Position numbers and translations under genes: made by a program. A DNA stretch of 32,872 nt from Anaerocolumna sp. (lineage in GTDB: Bacteria; Bacillota; Clostridia; Lachnospirales; Lachnospiraceae). Every line of letters starts with the position of its first letter. Within the stretch, counting starts at the first letter, position 1. The stretch covers positions 1-32,872 of the forward strand of contig JARBTX010000050.1 in the NCBI GenBank assembly GCA_029239975.1, written 5' to 3'. Below the pieces are notes generated by a model, which ran no database searches, was not told where the DNA came from, and saw only the letters and a program-made list of their open reading frames with translations. Positions 17,231 to 25,219 of this stretch are shown in pieces.

Positions 17231-17508
17231 TAGAATTATTAATAGAGCGATAGTATAGAAAAATAGATAGGATTATAGATAGAGCAATCGTATAGAAAAA
17301 TAGATAAATCAATCGTATAGAAAAATAGATAGAAAAATAGATAGCGCAATCGTATAGAAAAATAGATAGAATAATAGATTGCGCAATCGTATAGAAATAT
17401 AGATAGAATTTAGATAGCGCATTAGTATAGAAATATAGATAGAATTATAGGTAGAACAATAGTATAGAAAAATAGATATAATTATAGGTAGAACAATATT
17501 ATAAAACA
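17231..17508. repeat. 37-bp tandem repeat, seven to eight degenerate units
   Basis: The core GTATAGAAA recurs at 17253, 17290, 17315, 17352, 17389, 17425 and 17462, steps of 37, 25, 37, 37, 36 and 37; the 25 step is a 12-base deletion. Consensus GCGCAATCGTATAGAAA, then ATAGATAGAATTATAGATA. It fills the space just after the GH42 stop. The remaining part of the gap to 17803 is AT-rich with the promoter at 17710. Confidence 0.9.
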
Positions 17509-17709
17509 ACGTTTAGAATGATTGCTAAATCAATTGTTTAACATAATAGTTAAGTTAATTGATGGAATTTAATTAGTACAATAATATTGAACAGCAGATA
17601 ATAAGTTTAACTCTATTATAAAATCAAAAATTTCTCCTTTATTAATACCATTATTGGTGGTAACATATAAAACAACTTAAATTTGTTTTGGTGATGGATC
17701 TTTATTACC

Positions 17710-17742
17710 TTTAACAATTCTTTAACATTCTTTGTATATAAT
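17710..17742 (+). promoter_or_regulatory. TTTAACA direct repeats and -10 of two-component operon
   Basis: TTTAACA at 17710-17716 and again at 17721-17727 (11-bp period, four-base spacer), then nine bases and TATAAT at 17737-17742. There is no good -35; the repeats sit in its place, which is the layout of PhoP/PhoB-type activated promoters. Suggests that the response regulator activates its own operon. Confidence 0.55.
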
Positions 17743-17803
17743 AGCAAATAATAAAGGATTAAAGACACGCATGACGGAATTGCTGCTTTAGGAGGAAATA
17801 TTT

Positions 17804-18478
17804 TTGATAAATATCTTAGTATTAGAAGACGATGTAAAACTAAATTATATAGTTTGTACTTTTTTAAATGACAAAGGATATCATGCTATTAGTTGTAAAA
17901 ATGCTCAAGAAGCTTTTGATAAATTATTAGAACAACCTGTAAATCTAATTATATCTGATATTATGATGCCTGGTATTGATGGTTTTGAATTTGCCAGCCA
18001 GATTCGAAAATACGATAAAAATGTTCCGATTCTTTTTATGACAGCAAGAGACGATATTACGTCCAAACAAAAAGGTTATCATATCGGTATAGATGACTAT
18101 ATGGTTAAACCCATCGATATGGATGAATTGATTTTACGTGTGGCTGCATTACTTCGTCGTGCAAATATTGCAAATGAAAGAAAATTAGTTGTTGGTTCTT
18201 TAACATTAAATGAAGATGAAACAACTACTTATTTGGACGGAGAAGAAGTACAGTTAACAGTTAGGGAATTTAATATATTATTTAAATTATTATCGTATCC
18301 AAAACGTACCTTTACTCGTACTCAATTAATGGATGAATTCTGGGGATTTGATAATGAAAGTACACCACGAACGGTAGATGTTTCAATTACTAAATTACGT
18401 GATAAACTTAACAATTGTAAGGATGTTGAAATCGTAACCGTCCGAGGACTTGGGTACAAGGCGGTGATTAAAGAATGA
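17804..18478 (+). CDS. OmpR/PhoB-family response regulator
   Basis: DNA-binding half of a two-component system, 224 residues. Receiver domain 1-118: acidic pair Asp9/Asp10, phosphorylation site Asp52 (IISDIMMPG), Thr80 (LFMTARD) and Lys102 (MVKPID). C-terminal winged helix 125-224 with LTVREFNILFKLL and RTVDVSITKLRDKL, ending RGLGYK. The start is a TTG at 17804, with AGGAGG eight bases before it; no ATG is nearby. The stop overlaps the kinase start by four bases (ATGA). TTTAACA direct repeats upstream of this operon and of the next two units make it the likely binder of that motif. Confidence 0.93.
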   Translation: MINILVLEDDVKLNYIVCTFLNDKGYHAISCKNAQEAFDKLLEQPVNLIISDIMMPGIDGFEFASQIRKYDKNVPILFMTARDDITSKQKGYHIGIDDYMVKPIDMDELILRVAALLRRANIANERKLVVGSLTLNEDETTTYLDGEEVQLTVREFNILFKLLSYPKRTFTRTQLMDEFWGFDNESTPRTVDVSITKLRDKLNNCKDVEIVTVRGLGYKAVIKE

Positions 18479-19536
18479 AAATCCGTTATAAGGAACCAGC
18501 TGACAAACGTATTAATGCAAAACGATCTTTTTGGAAAGAGTACTTAATTGTACTTGGTGTTGTTTTAATTAGTTGCGTGGGTTCGGTACTTATTTATGAT
18601 CGACAAATGCAAGATCATGCGAATCCATGGCAAATCGTTGTAACCAATAGCTCCTACGTACTTTTTGTAGGTTTAATTGTAAGCCTTGTGATACGATTGA
18701 TTTCACATACAGGATTTATAAGACCAATGTCTGAAATTGGAAAAGCTGCTAGAAAGGTTGCTAGCGGTGATTTCACAGTACGAGTACATTCGCAACGAAA
18801 AGATGACAAAAAGGATGAACTTGAAGTATTAATCGATGATTTTAATAAAATGGTGGAAGAATTAGCAACAATAGAAACATTAAAAAGCGATTTTATAGCA
18901 AATGTATCCCATGAAATTAAAACACCTTTAGCGATAATACAAAGTTATGCATCTGCCTTAAGAAAAGATGAACTTTCTCTTGAAGAAAAACAAAATTATA
19001 TCGAAACAATTCTAGAGGCTTCTCAAAAACTATCAACGTTAGTGACCAATGTCTTAAGGTTAAATAAATTAGAAAGTCAGGAGATAATTCAATTAGAGTC
19101 TTATACTCTGGATGAACAATTACGTTGTTGTATCTTGGCTTTAGAAGAAAAATTTAATGAGAAAAACATTGAATTGGATGTTGACCTTGATGAAGTAATT
19201 ATTTCATCAGATGAAAGTTTATTGGAGATTGTTTGGAATAATCTATTAACAAATGCAATTAAGTTTACCGATTATGGTGGATCCATTAAAGTAGAGCTAA
19301 AAGTGGAAGATAGTAATATTGTTGTATCTATTAGTGATAATGGATGTGGTATGAGTGAAGAAACCAGTAGACATATATTTGATCGTTTTTTTCAAGGAGA
19401 TACATCCCATTCTGTTGAAGGGAATGGATTAGGGCTTTCACTAGTAAAACGCGTTGTTGATCTTATTCACGGTGAAATACAAGTTAAAAGTGAGTTGGGT
19501 AAAGGAACAAGTTTTTTAGTGAAATTAAGTAAATAA
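18475..19536 (+). CDS. sensor histidine kinase, intramembrane-sensing type
   Basis: Membrane sensor of 353 residues that phosphorylates the upstream regulator. Two membrane helices (about 22-41 and 57-77) are separated by only about 15 extracellular residues, so there is no external sensor domain; such kinases usually detect membrane or envelope stress or a partner membrane protein. HAMP about 80-135, HisKA with His146 (NVSHEIKTPLAII), then HATPase with N box NNLLTNAIKFT, G1 DNGCGM and G2 GNGLGLSL. All catalytic motifs are intact. Membrane proteins encoded just downstream (20102, 21003, 21582) are candidate partners or targets. Confidence 0.93.
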   Translation: MKIRYKEPADKRINAKRSFWKEYLIVLGVVLISCVGSVLIYDRQMQDHANPWQIVVTNSSYVLFVGLIVSLVIRLISHTGFIRPMSEIGKAARKVASGDFTVRVHSQRKDDKKDELEVLIDDFNKMVEELATIETLKSDFIANVSHEIKTPLAIIQSYASALRKDELSLEEKQNYIETILEASQKLSTLVTNVLRLNKLESQEIIQLESYTLDEQLRCCILALEEKFNEKNIELDVDLDEVIISSDESLLEIVWNNLLTNAIKFTDYGGSIKVELKVEDSNIVVSISDNGCGMSEETSRHIFDRFFQGDTSHSVEGNGLGLSLVKRVVDLIHGEIQVKSELGKGTSFLVKLSK

Positions 19537-19681
19537 ATAACTTAAATATGCTTTAATAATAAAATTTAAAATACGAATTAAAATACGAATTAATGAATTA
19601 AATACGTATTAAAGTACGAATTAATATTATAAAATTCATAGATTCAAAAATGTAAAATCAATAAGTTGAATTAAAAATTAT

Positions 19682-19780
19682 AACTCTCACAAGCTAATTG
19701 GTAACTCCCCGTGAAAGACAGATAGCACAATAAAACTGTCTATCACAGGAAAGAGTATATCAAATTGTGGGAGTTTTTCT
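19682..19780 (+). terminator. structured terminator after the kinase gene
   Basis: An outer stem of 11 pairs (19682-19692 with 19765-19775, one G-U) ends in a T5. Inside is a hairpin of GTGA and AGACAG (19711-19721) with CTGTCT and TCAC (19736-19746). The 3' arm GGGAGTT can also pair with AACTCCC at 19703-19709, so two folds compete. Probably the operon terminator; the extra structure is unexplained. Confidence 0.55.
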
Positions 19781-19831
19781 ATACTTCAATTCCACTTTTT
19801 GAGTTGATTCTATCATTCAATATTTTTTATA

Positions 19832-19945
19832 GATTATTCTTTCGTAAATAATTCTTTCGAAAATTGTTCCTTTGTAAATTATTCTTTCGTAAATTATTCT
19901 TTCAATAATTATTCGTTAAAAAATTATTCTTTCAAAATTATTCTT
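19832..19945. repeat. 15-bp tandem repeat, eight units
   Basis: Consensus ATTATTCTTTCGTAA, units of 14-16 bases with scattered changes. It ends about 20 bases before the TTTAACA triple repeat at 19967. Confidence 0.88.
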
Positions 19946-19966
19946 ATATATATAGATCTCTTTAAG

Positions 19967-19995
19967 TTTAACATAAGTTTAACAAAACTTTAACC
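19967..19995 (+). promoter_or_regulatory. three TTTAACA direct repeats, 11-bp period
   Basis: TTTAACA at 19967 and 19978 and TTTAACC at 19989, four-base spacers. Located 107-135 bases before the gene at 20102. Same motif and period as before the two-component operon. Confidence 0.55.
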
Positions 19996-20101
19996 AGATG
20001 GAATATTTGCAAACTATTATATTATTGAATGTAATGAATTCAAGTAGAGTAGATGAACATATATAAGTAATTACTTAAAATTGTGATTTCTTGGAGGGAA
20101 A

Positions 20102-20878
20102 ATGATTTTTAAAATACGAGATAGATTAAATATGGTGGATTTTTTAGAAATATCTTTTTTAAAGAACTTATTGACTGGCATCGTAAAATTAATAATCGCA
20201 ATTACGTCGGCATCAGTACTGGTTGCTCTAAACGCTTTATACAATTTAATTTTATGTATGACTAAATTAATATCCATTTCAGAAAATGTTTCTATGAATA
20301 AAAAGGATATTTCAATGATCAAAAAGGGTATTTCAAAGAATAAAAAGTATGTTTCAAAGAATAAAAAGTATGTTTCAAAGTATAAAGAGTATGCTTCAAA
20401 GAATAAGAAGATACAAAAATTTATTCTAACTCTAAAAGAATATGACATGATATTACAATTTGCTATGTCCATTGCCATCCTAATCCTTGGGATTATATTA
20501 ATATTGTTTGGATTACATATCTATAACAATGGTGATAATCAGCACTTTAACGAGGTGGGTGTATATGCAATAGCTGCTGGGACCTTTATCAAACTTGGTG
20601 TTAGTGTTTATGGTACAGTTAATTATAGGCATAATAAAAATGAATTCATCTTTATTGCGAAATTAACAAATTTCGTAGACGCTCTTTACTCACTTGTGAT
20701 TACGCAATGCGCATTATTGTATATGACTGAGACAGAAAATGTTTCTAAGTACAATGGAACATTTGGAATTTTTATGGGTGTTATTATTGTTGTGATTGGG
20801 ATCTGGTTGATATTACGTATTTCTAACATAAAGGAGTTTAAAAACCAATGTAATAATATAAATCTAAAATCCTATTGA
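20102..20878 (+). CDS. unknown membrane protein with 7-residue repeats
   Basis: A 258-residue protein I do not recognise. It starts at ATG 20102 after GGAGGG. Hydrophobic segments lie at about 24-52, 117-140, 148-170, 188-208 and 222-244, so probably five membrane helices. Residues 63-104 are six imperfect copies of a 7-residue unit (xSKNKKY: Val/Ile/Ala-Ser-x-Asn/Ile/Tyr-Lys-Lys/Glu-x), a highly basic stretch most likely in the cytoplasm; the DNA shows it as a 21-bp tandem repeat, so copy number could change in frame. Codon use is as AT-rich as its neighbours. The TTTAACA triplet upstream and its position after the kinase suggest control by that two-component system. No enzyme motif is visible. 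Confidence 0.7.
   Translation: MIFKIRDRLNMVDFLEISFLKNLLTGIVKLIIAITSASVLVALNALYNLILCMTKLISISENVSMNKKDISMIKKGISKNKKYVSKNKKYVSKYKEYASKNKKIQKFILTLKEYDMILQFAMSIAILILGIILILFGLHIYNNGDNQHFNEVGVYAIAAGTFIKLGVSVYGTVNYRHNKNEFIFIAKLTNFVDALYSLVITQCALLYMTETENVSKYNGTFGIFMGVIIVVIGIWLILRISNIKEFKNQCNNINLKSY
20288..20413. repeat. in-frame 21-bp tandem repeat in coding region
   Basis: Six units of 21 bases; the third to fifth are nearly identical (TTTCAAAGAATAAAAAGTAT). Every unit keeps the reading frame. Confidence 0.88.
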
Positions 20879-20897
20879 AAAATGATTAATTATCTCT

Positions 20898-20926
20898 TTT
20901 AACAAAACTTTAACAGAAACTTAACT
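20898..20926 (+). promoter_or_regulatory. three TTTAACA-type direct repeats, 11-bp period
   Basis: TTTAACA at 20898 and 20909, CTTAACT at 20920. About 75-105 bases before the gene at 21003. Third occurrence of the motif within 3.2 kb. Confidence 0.55.
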
Positions 20927-21002
20927 TTACACAACAATTGAGAGTTAAGATTCGTTTATAAAAATTATTTCTAATTTATATTAGAAGAAAGGAATTGTGA
21001 AA

Positions 21003-21524
21003 ATGAGTGATACAAAAGTAAATGAAAACAAATTTGTTATGAATGAATATTTAGACGTTAATGTAAAACAAAAATTTGTTCAGCTTTGTAGTGATTGTTA
21101 TCAAACGTTAGGATGGACTATTATTAATACAAGTTCAGGTATTGATTCAGTAACATTAAAGTTACAAAGAAATAGGAAAATCAAAAATAGAGTTGCATTA
21201 TGTGACTTACAACGTAAATGTGAAGAGGCGTTTATTGCAATAGAAAGATTAGAACGTACTAAAACAACAAAAGCATTTGCTTTATCCTTAGGAGTTGGTA
21301 TTGTAGGTACTGGATTTATGGCAGGTTCTGTATTTGCCTATCTAGCATCTATGTTACCAGTTTGCATTATACTTGCTATTCCAGGGTTTACAGGGTGGAT
21401 ACTTCCATATTTCTTATACAAAAAAGCGGAAAGAATGAGCATAGCCAAACTAAATCCTATGATAGACACAAATTATGATGTTATCTATGAAGCGTGTGAA
21501 AAAGCAAATCAGTTATTAAGCTAA
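21003..21524 (+). CDS. unknown protein with a C-terminal membrane hairpin
   Basis: A 173-residue protein from ATG 21003 (AAAGGA nine bases before); the GTG at 20997 in the same frame overlaps the ribosome region. The N-terminal about 95 residues are soluble and mostly charged, with a central VTLKLQRNRKIKNR strand. Residues about 95-120 and 122-142 are hydrophobic and Gly-rich (GVGIVGTGFMAGSVFAYLA and CIILAIPGFTGWILPYFL), forming a two-helix hairpin, followed by a soluble tail. I do not recognise the family. It is the first gene of a unit with the 31-residue peptide and the chemoreceptor, behind a TTTAACA triplet. Confidence 0.7.
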   Translation: MSDTKVNENKFVMNEYLDVNVKQKFVQLCSDCYQTLGWTIINTSSGIDSVTLKLQRNRKIKNRVALCDLQRKCEEAFIAIERLERTKTTKAFALSLGVGIVGTGFMAGSVFAYLASMLPVCIILAIPGFTGWILPYFLYKKAERMSIAKLNPMIDTNYDVIYEACEKANQLLS

Positions 21525-21581
21525 TTATTTGTCAGTGATATTTATAAAGACATAGGATAGAATTCGTTAGGAGGTACCAAA

Positions 21582-21677
21582 ATGAAAAAAATGGTTATTG
21601 TAGTCGTAGCTTTAGCAGTTTTAGCAGGCATTACTATTACTACTATATGTATACCAGTCAATAGATTCATTAAATGA
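21582..21677 (+). CDS. 31-residue membrane peptide
   Basis: ATG 21582 has a very strong ribosome site (TAGGAGG, seven to eight bases before). The peptide starts MKKMVIVVVALAVLAGI and is one hydrophobic helix with a basic start and a short polar end (NRFIK). It is 57 bases after the previous gene and 37 before the next, in the same direction, so it is probably co-transcribed. Single-helix peptides beside two-component systems sometimes modulate a kinase or transporter; that role here is only a guess. Confidence 0.6.
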   Translation: MKKMVIVVVALAVLAGITITTICIPVNRFIK

Positions 21678-21714
21678 AATTATTAAAACTAGATAAAGGC
21701 TTGGAGGATTACAA

Positions 21715-21924
21715 ATGAATGAGACTTTTTTAAGAACAAACGAAGAAAGAGTCAACAAAATAATTACAGCTATCTTTTGGATTATTTTTATTGGAGCTAC
21801 CTATTTCTTTCTGAATAAGCAGATGTTAGGAGAAGTATATGGTTCATTGATAATTGAGTTATTACTTTCTACCTTTTTCATTTACAAGAAAAGGTTAGAT
21901 TATCAACTGCTATATCACTTATGA
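21715..21924 (+). pseudogene. chemoreceptor N-terminal fragment (split gene)
   Basis: Good ribosome site (TTGGAGG) before ATG 21715. The 69-residue frame holds the first two membrane helices of a membrane-embedded-sensor chemoreceptor and stops at TGA 21922-21924. After about residue 56 (FIYKK) the sequence in the -1 frame reads [18 protein letters not shown] and runs directly into the next frame, while the present frame's [10 protein letters not shown] looks like noise. One missing or extra base near 21885-21895 would restore a single protein of about 480 residues. Confidence 0.65.
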
Positions 21925-23165
21925 TGATTCTGACCTTTACAACACCATATATTACGACTTCTAGTGCGGGTATGATAATCATGGTAGTGCTTTGCCTTGT
22001 GTCTTTGTATTTAAATAAAAAACTTCTATATATATTTGGGTTTTTATATACAATTTCCTATGCAGTCATTTATGTTTCGGATAAACATACAATTGATTTA
22101 CCATTTCTTTTATCATTAGGGTTTGTTATATTAACTGCATTTGTTTTGTATTTTGTAGTGAAACGAAGTGTCGATTTAATTCGGTTATCCATTGAAAAGC
22201 AAGTTGAAGCCAATGAGCTTTTAGATTCCTTAGACCATGTGGTTAACGTGATACAAGAAAGCACAACTGCATTAAGTGATGATATAAATAATTGCAATCA
22301 AGACATTAAAACCTTAAAGAATAGTAGTAATACGATTGCGATTAGTGTAGGGGATGTAACAGAAGGAGTTGTTAATCAAGCAGATATTCTTACATATATC
22401 AATGAAATGATGAATCAAGCTGATGAAAATATGCTAAAAATAAATGAACTTACAAAAAATTTAGCTCAGACTTCAAATAATTCTAGTCTTATGGTGAATA
22501 TTGGGTCGGATAAGATTAATCATATGGGTAATCAAATGGAAATCATTAATTCAGCAGTTACAGAATCCTTAACAACGGTAGATGAGTTAAATAAAAGCAT
22601 GGATGCTGTTAATATCTTTTTATCAGCAATTAGTCAAATCTCTGATCAAACGAACTTACTAGCTCTAAATGCTAATATTGAAGCTGCACGAGCAGGGGAA
22701 GCTGGAGCAGGATTTGCAGTTGTTGCTAATGAGATTAAAAAACTGGCAGACCAATGCTTAAATACAGTAAAGCAGATTGATAGTATCATTCATGACATTC
22801 AAAATAAAACCCAATTAGTATATGAAAAAGTTCATAATGGAAGTGTGGCTGTAATGGAAGGGGAAGTTCTTACGAAACAGGTACTTGAAAGTTTTGATAA
22901 TATTAAGGAATCATTTGATGTAATAGATGGATACATCGTAAATGAAGTGAGTATGACTAATATGGTAAGCACTATAGTTACACAAATGAGAGAACAAACT
23001 GAAAATATCTCGAATATAGCAAAAAAGCATTCTGCGACGACGCAGGAAATGTTAGCAACCACTTGGGAACAAAATGCAAATATAGAAGTTCTCTATAATA
23101 CTATCAGAAACATTCATGATTCAAGTATCAAGCTTGAAGAATTGATTGTAAAAAGGGAATTATAA
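21921..23165 (+). CDS. methyl-accepting chemotaxis protein, main part
   Basis: Signal-transducing receptor that controls CheA and so flagellar rotation. The frame from ATG 21921 has 414 residues: about four membrane helices in 1-90, no extracellular ligand domain, a short linker, then the long antiparallel coiled coil with the conserved tip [31 protein letters not shown] near 265-295. Sensing would be by the membrane helices. The start overlaps the stop of the upstream fragment (ATGA), which could allow translational coupling, but there is no ribosome site of its own. Best explained as the 3' part of a frameshifted gene. No C-terminal pentapeptide for CheR/CheB tethering is seen. Confidence 0.85.
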   Translation: MMILTFTTPYITTSSAGMIIMVVLCLVSLYLNKKLLYIFGFLYTISYAVIYVSDKHTIDLPFLLSLGFVILTAFVLYFVVKRSVDLIRLSIEKQVEANELLDSLDHVVNVIQESTTALSDDINNCNQDIKTLKNSSNTIAISVGDVTEGVVNQADILTYINEMMNQADENMLKINELTKNLAQTSNNSSLMVNIGSDKINHMGNQMEIINSAVTESLTTVDELNKSMDAVNIFLSAISQISDQTNLLALNANIEAARAGEAGAGFAVVANEIKKLADQCLNTVKQIDSIIHDIQNKTQLVYEKVHNGSVAVMEGEVLTKQVLESFDNIKESFDVIDGYIVNEVSMTNMVSTIVTQMREQTENISNIAKKHSATTQEMLATTWEQNANIEVLYNTIRNIHDSSIKLEELIVKREL

Positions 23166-23252
23166 TATAAGCTTAATCTAATGATATGAATAAAAGTAAT
23201 AAAGAATGTTTCTTATCAGTTATGGCAGGTATGTACTTATAGTACTTGTTCA

Positions 23253-23281
23253 TTAACAAATTACTTTACATGTCATATAAT
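23253..23281 (+). promoter_or_regulatory. sigma-A promoter of peroxiredoxin gene
   Basis: TTAACA (23253-23258), 17-base spacer, TATAAT (23276-23281); the gene starts 27 bases later. Confidence 0.6.
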
Positions 23282-23307
23282 AGAAAAAAGCGTTTAAGGT
23301 ATCTATT

Positions 23308-23949
23308 ATGAGAATTAGTATTGGTATGAAAGCACCTGATTTTACAGCGATGACAACATTTGGACCAATGAAGATGTCCGATCATAAAGGTCATTGGGTT
23401 ATATTATTTTCTCATCCAGGAGATTTTACACCGGTTTGTACAACAGAATTTGTTGCATTTTCACAAGCAAATGATCAATTTGAGGCACTGAACGCAAAAC
23501 TAATAGGACTTTCCATAGATAGTAATCCATCCCATTTAGCATGGGTAAATCAAATTGGATTATTAACAGGGATTCAGGTTCCATTTCCAATTATTGCAGA
23601 TCGTATGGCTGATGTTGCAAAATTATACGGAATGATTGCACCAAATGCAAGTACGCAAGAAACGGTTCGAAATGTATATTTTATAGATCCAAATCAAGTA
23701 ATAAGAGCTATGTTAATCTATCCATTAACCAACGGAAGAAATATATCTGAAATATTGCGTCTGCTAATTGCAATGCAAACTACGGATGAGTATAATGTGG
23801 TAACTCCAGCCAACTGGCAACCGGGTCAAGAACCAATGGTGCCAGCAGCTCGTAACTACGAACAATTACAAGAGCGGATGAATGACCCTGAAAATATGGG
23901 ACTGGATTGTATGGATTGGTTCTGGTGTTATAAAGAAATGAATGACTAA
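23308..23949 (+). CDS. peroxiredoxin (Prx6 / archaeal AhpC type)
   Basis: Reduces hydrogen peroxide and organic peroxides with a thiol. The 213 residues have the Prx6-type layout. The peroxidatic Cys44 sits in HPGDFTPVCTTEF; near the C-terminus Cys201 and Cys207 occur in LDCMDWFWCYKE, as in archaeal enzymes such as that of Aeropyrum pernix where the two C-terminal cysteines take part in the cycle. Start ATG 23308 with AAGG eight bases before. A stand-alone gene with its own promoter and terminator; reductant partner not in view. Confidence 0.92.
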   Translation: MRISIGMKAPDFTAMTTFGPMKMSDHKGHWVILFSHPGDFTPVCTTEFVAFSQANDQFEALNAKLIGLSIDSNPSHLAWVNQIGLLTGIQVPFPIIADRMADVAKLYGMIAPNASTQETVRNVYFIDPNQVIRAMLIYPLTNGRNISEILRLLIAMQTTDEYNVVTPANWQPGQEPMVPAARNYEQLQERMNDPENMGLDCMDWFWCYKEMND

Positions 23950-23956
23950 AAGAATT

Positions 23957-23998
23957 TCACCCCTAGCATGGTTTTTATTATTGTTTGGGGTGATTTTT
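23957..23998 (+). terminator. terminator of peroxiredoxin gene
   Basis: TCACCCC (23957-23963) pairs with GGGGTGA (23987-23993), followed by T5. Confidence 0.75.
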
Positions 23999-24047
23999 AA
24001 GTTCTTTTGTATACTAAATAGATAAATAATCAATTTAAATTAACGGG

Positions 24048-24995
24048 TCAGAAGTCTAATATTTCAGATAGATAACCGCCATTATGTTTTGTAAAGGAAA
24101 GTATTTTTTGATAAGGTTTTATATCTATAATAGATCCATTCGGATTATCGAGCCAAAACTCAAAAAAACGCTGATGAAATAATATAGCAAAACCGCATAA
24201 CAATACCGAAGTATCAACTTGCTTTAAAATAGGAGCAATTAACTTTTTTATTTCTAGTTTATACAATAAAAATTCTTCTGGATTTTTATCATCAGAGAGA
24301 ATGTTCCCTTCTTCATCAAAGAGAGCTAAATTAATGAAAGAATGCAAATCAATCTCCTTTGGAGCTATACAGGAATGTTCAAAATCAATAAAAGATAAGA
24401 TATTATCTTCATCACATAATATATTTTCCATCGTAATGTCACCATGATTCAGGTAAACTTTATTATTTTCTAGTATATACCAAAAGTCTATTAATTGGCT
24501 AATTAAAATTTCTCCTTGCTCTTTGGTGAAATATTCCTTATCAACATAATATTTAAATCGATGGATAATTTCATCAGCATCTAGTGAACTATACCACGGT
24601 CTGTTTGCTGATAAGTCACTTACTTTTTTTACATCTACAGTATGTATCATATTCATTATATCCCAGATTTGTTTTATAACATGTGTCCGCTGTTTCCATG
24701 TTAAATTAGGCCATGCTTCGCGTAAATTAGTCCCGATTATTCTTTTTGAAAGGCTCCACTCATAACCATCTATCACACCAGTTAATATATTCTCTGGATA
24801 ACCAGCCTCTAATGGCAACATTTTTGATAACATAATTTCTCTATGTATACGGTTACTGTCTTTATTCAAAGATAAACGCAGTACTACATCTTCGTTAAAC
24901 CAAACAGCATTTGTCCATCCACCGGCTCGTTTCGCCGTACTTATGCTCAATCCATATTCTTCAAATATTTGTGCTGCAATTTGTTCTTCTTTCAT
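24048..24995 (-). CDS. aminoglycoside-phosphotransferase-family kinase
   Basis: A 315-residue protein of the APH/choline-kinase fold. Visible motifs: a nucleotide-binding start (GGWTNAVWFNEDVVLRLS), catalytic loop HGDITMENIL with Asp as base, and the metal-binding IDFEHS (DFG equivalent). GGAGAT stands before ATG 24995. The family phosphorylates hydroxyls on aminoglycosides, homoserine, choline, fructosamines and other small molecules; the acceptor cannot be read from sequence, and most clostridial chromosomal members are not proven resistance genes. It is a single gene, convergent with the peroxiredoxin gene. Confidence 0.8.
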   Translation of the reverse strand: MKEEQIAAQIFEEYGLSISTAKRAGGWTNAVWFNEDVVLRLSLNKDSNRIHREIMLSKMLPLEAGYPENILTGVIDGYEWSLSKRIIGTNLREAWPNLTWKQRTHVIKQIWDIMNMIHTVDVKKVSDLSANRPWYSSLDADEIIHRFKYYVDKEYFTKEQGEILISQLIDFWYILENNKVYLNHGDITMENILCDEDNILSFIDFEHSCIAPKEIDLHSFINLALFDEEGNILSDDKNPEEFLLYKLEIKKLIAPILKQVDTSVLLCGFAILFHQRFFEFWLDNPNGSIIDIKPYQKILSFTKHNGGYLSEILDF

Positions 24996-25219
24996 TGTTT
25001 ATCTCCATATTTATAATTTATTTGATGTTAAGAAATCCTTTAATTTCCATAATTTTACCATAAATAATTATAAAAATAAAACTATAAATATATGGATTTT
25101 AATGGTTTACTTTCATAATAATTCATTTATCAACTCAGAAATAGTAATATAATTTGATATTAATTAGAATATAATGATAAAAATGGTCACTATCAAAGCT
25201 ATATATGGGGGGATAGCCT

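Noticed and set aside
17231..17508. Regular repeats as a CRISPR array
   Set aside because: Units are contiguous and degenerate with no unique spacers, and no cas gene is present.
17309..17509. 66-residue minus-strand frame rich in Ile/Phe/Tyr
   Set aside because: It is only the translation of the 37-bp tandem repeat.
21880..21924. Programmed -1 frameshift in the chemoreceptor
   Set aside because: AAG-AAA-AGG does not allow good re-pairing of the tRNAs in the -1 frame and no downstream pseudoknot is obvious.
24048..24995. Calling the APH-family gene an aminoglycoside resistance gene
   Set aside because: Family motifs do not define the substrate and there is no resistance context.
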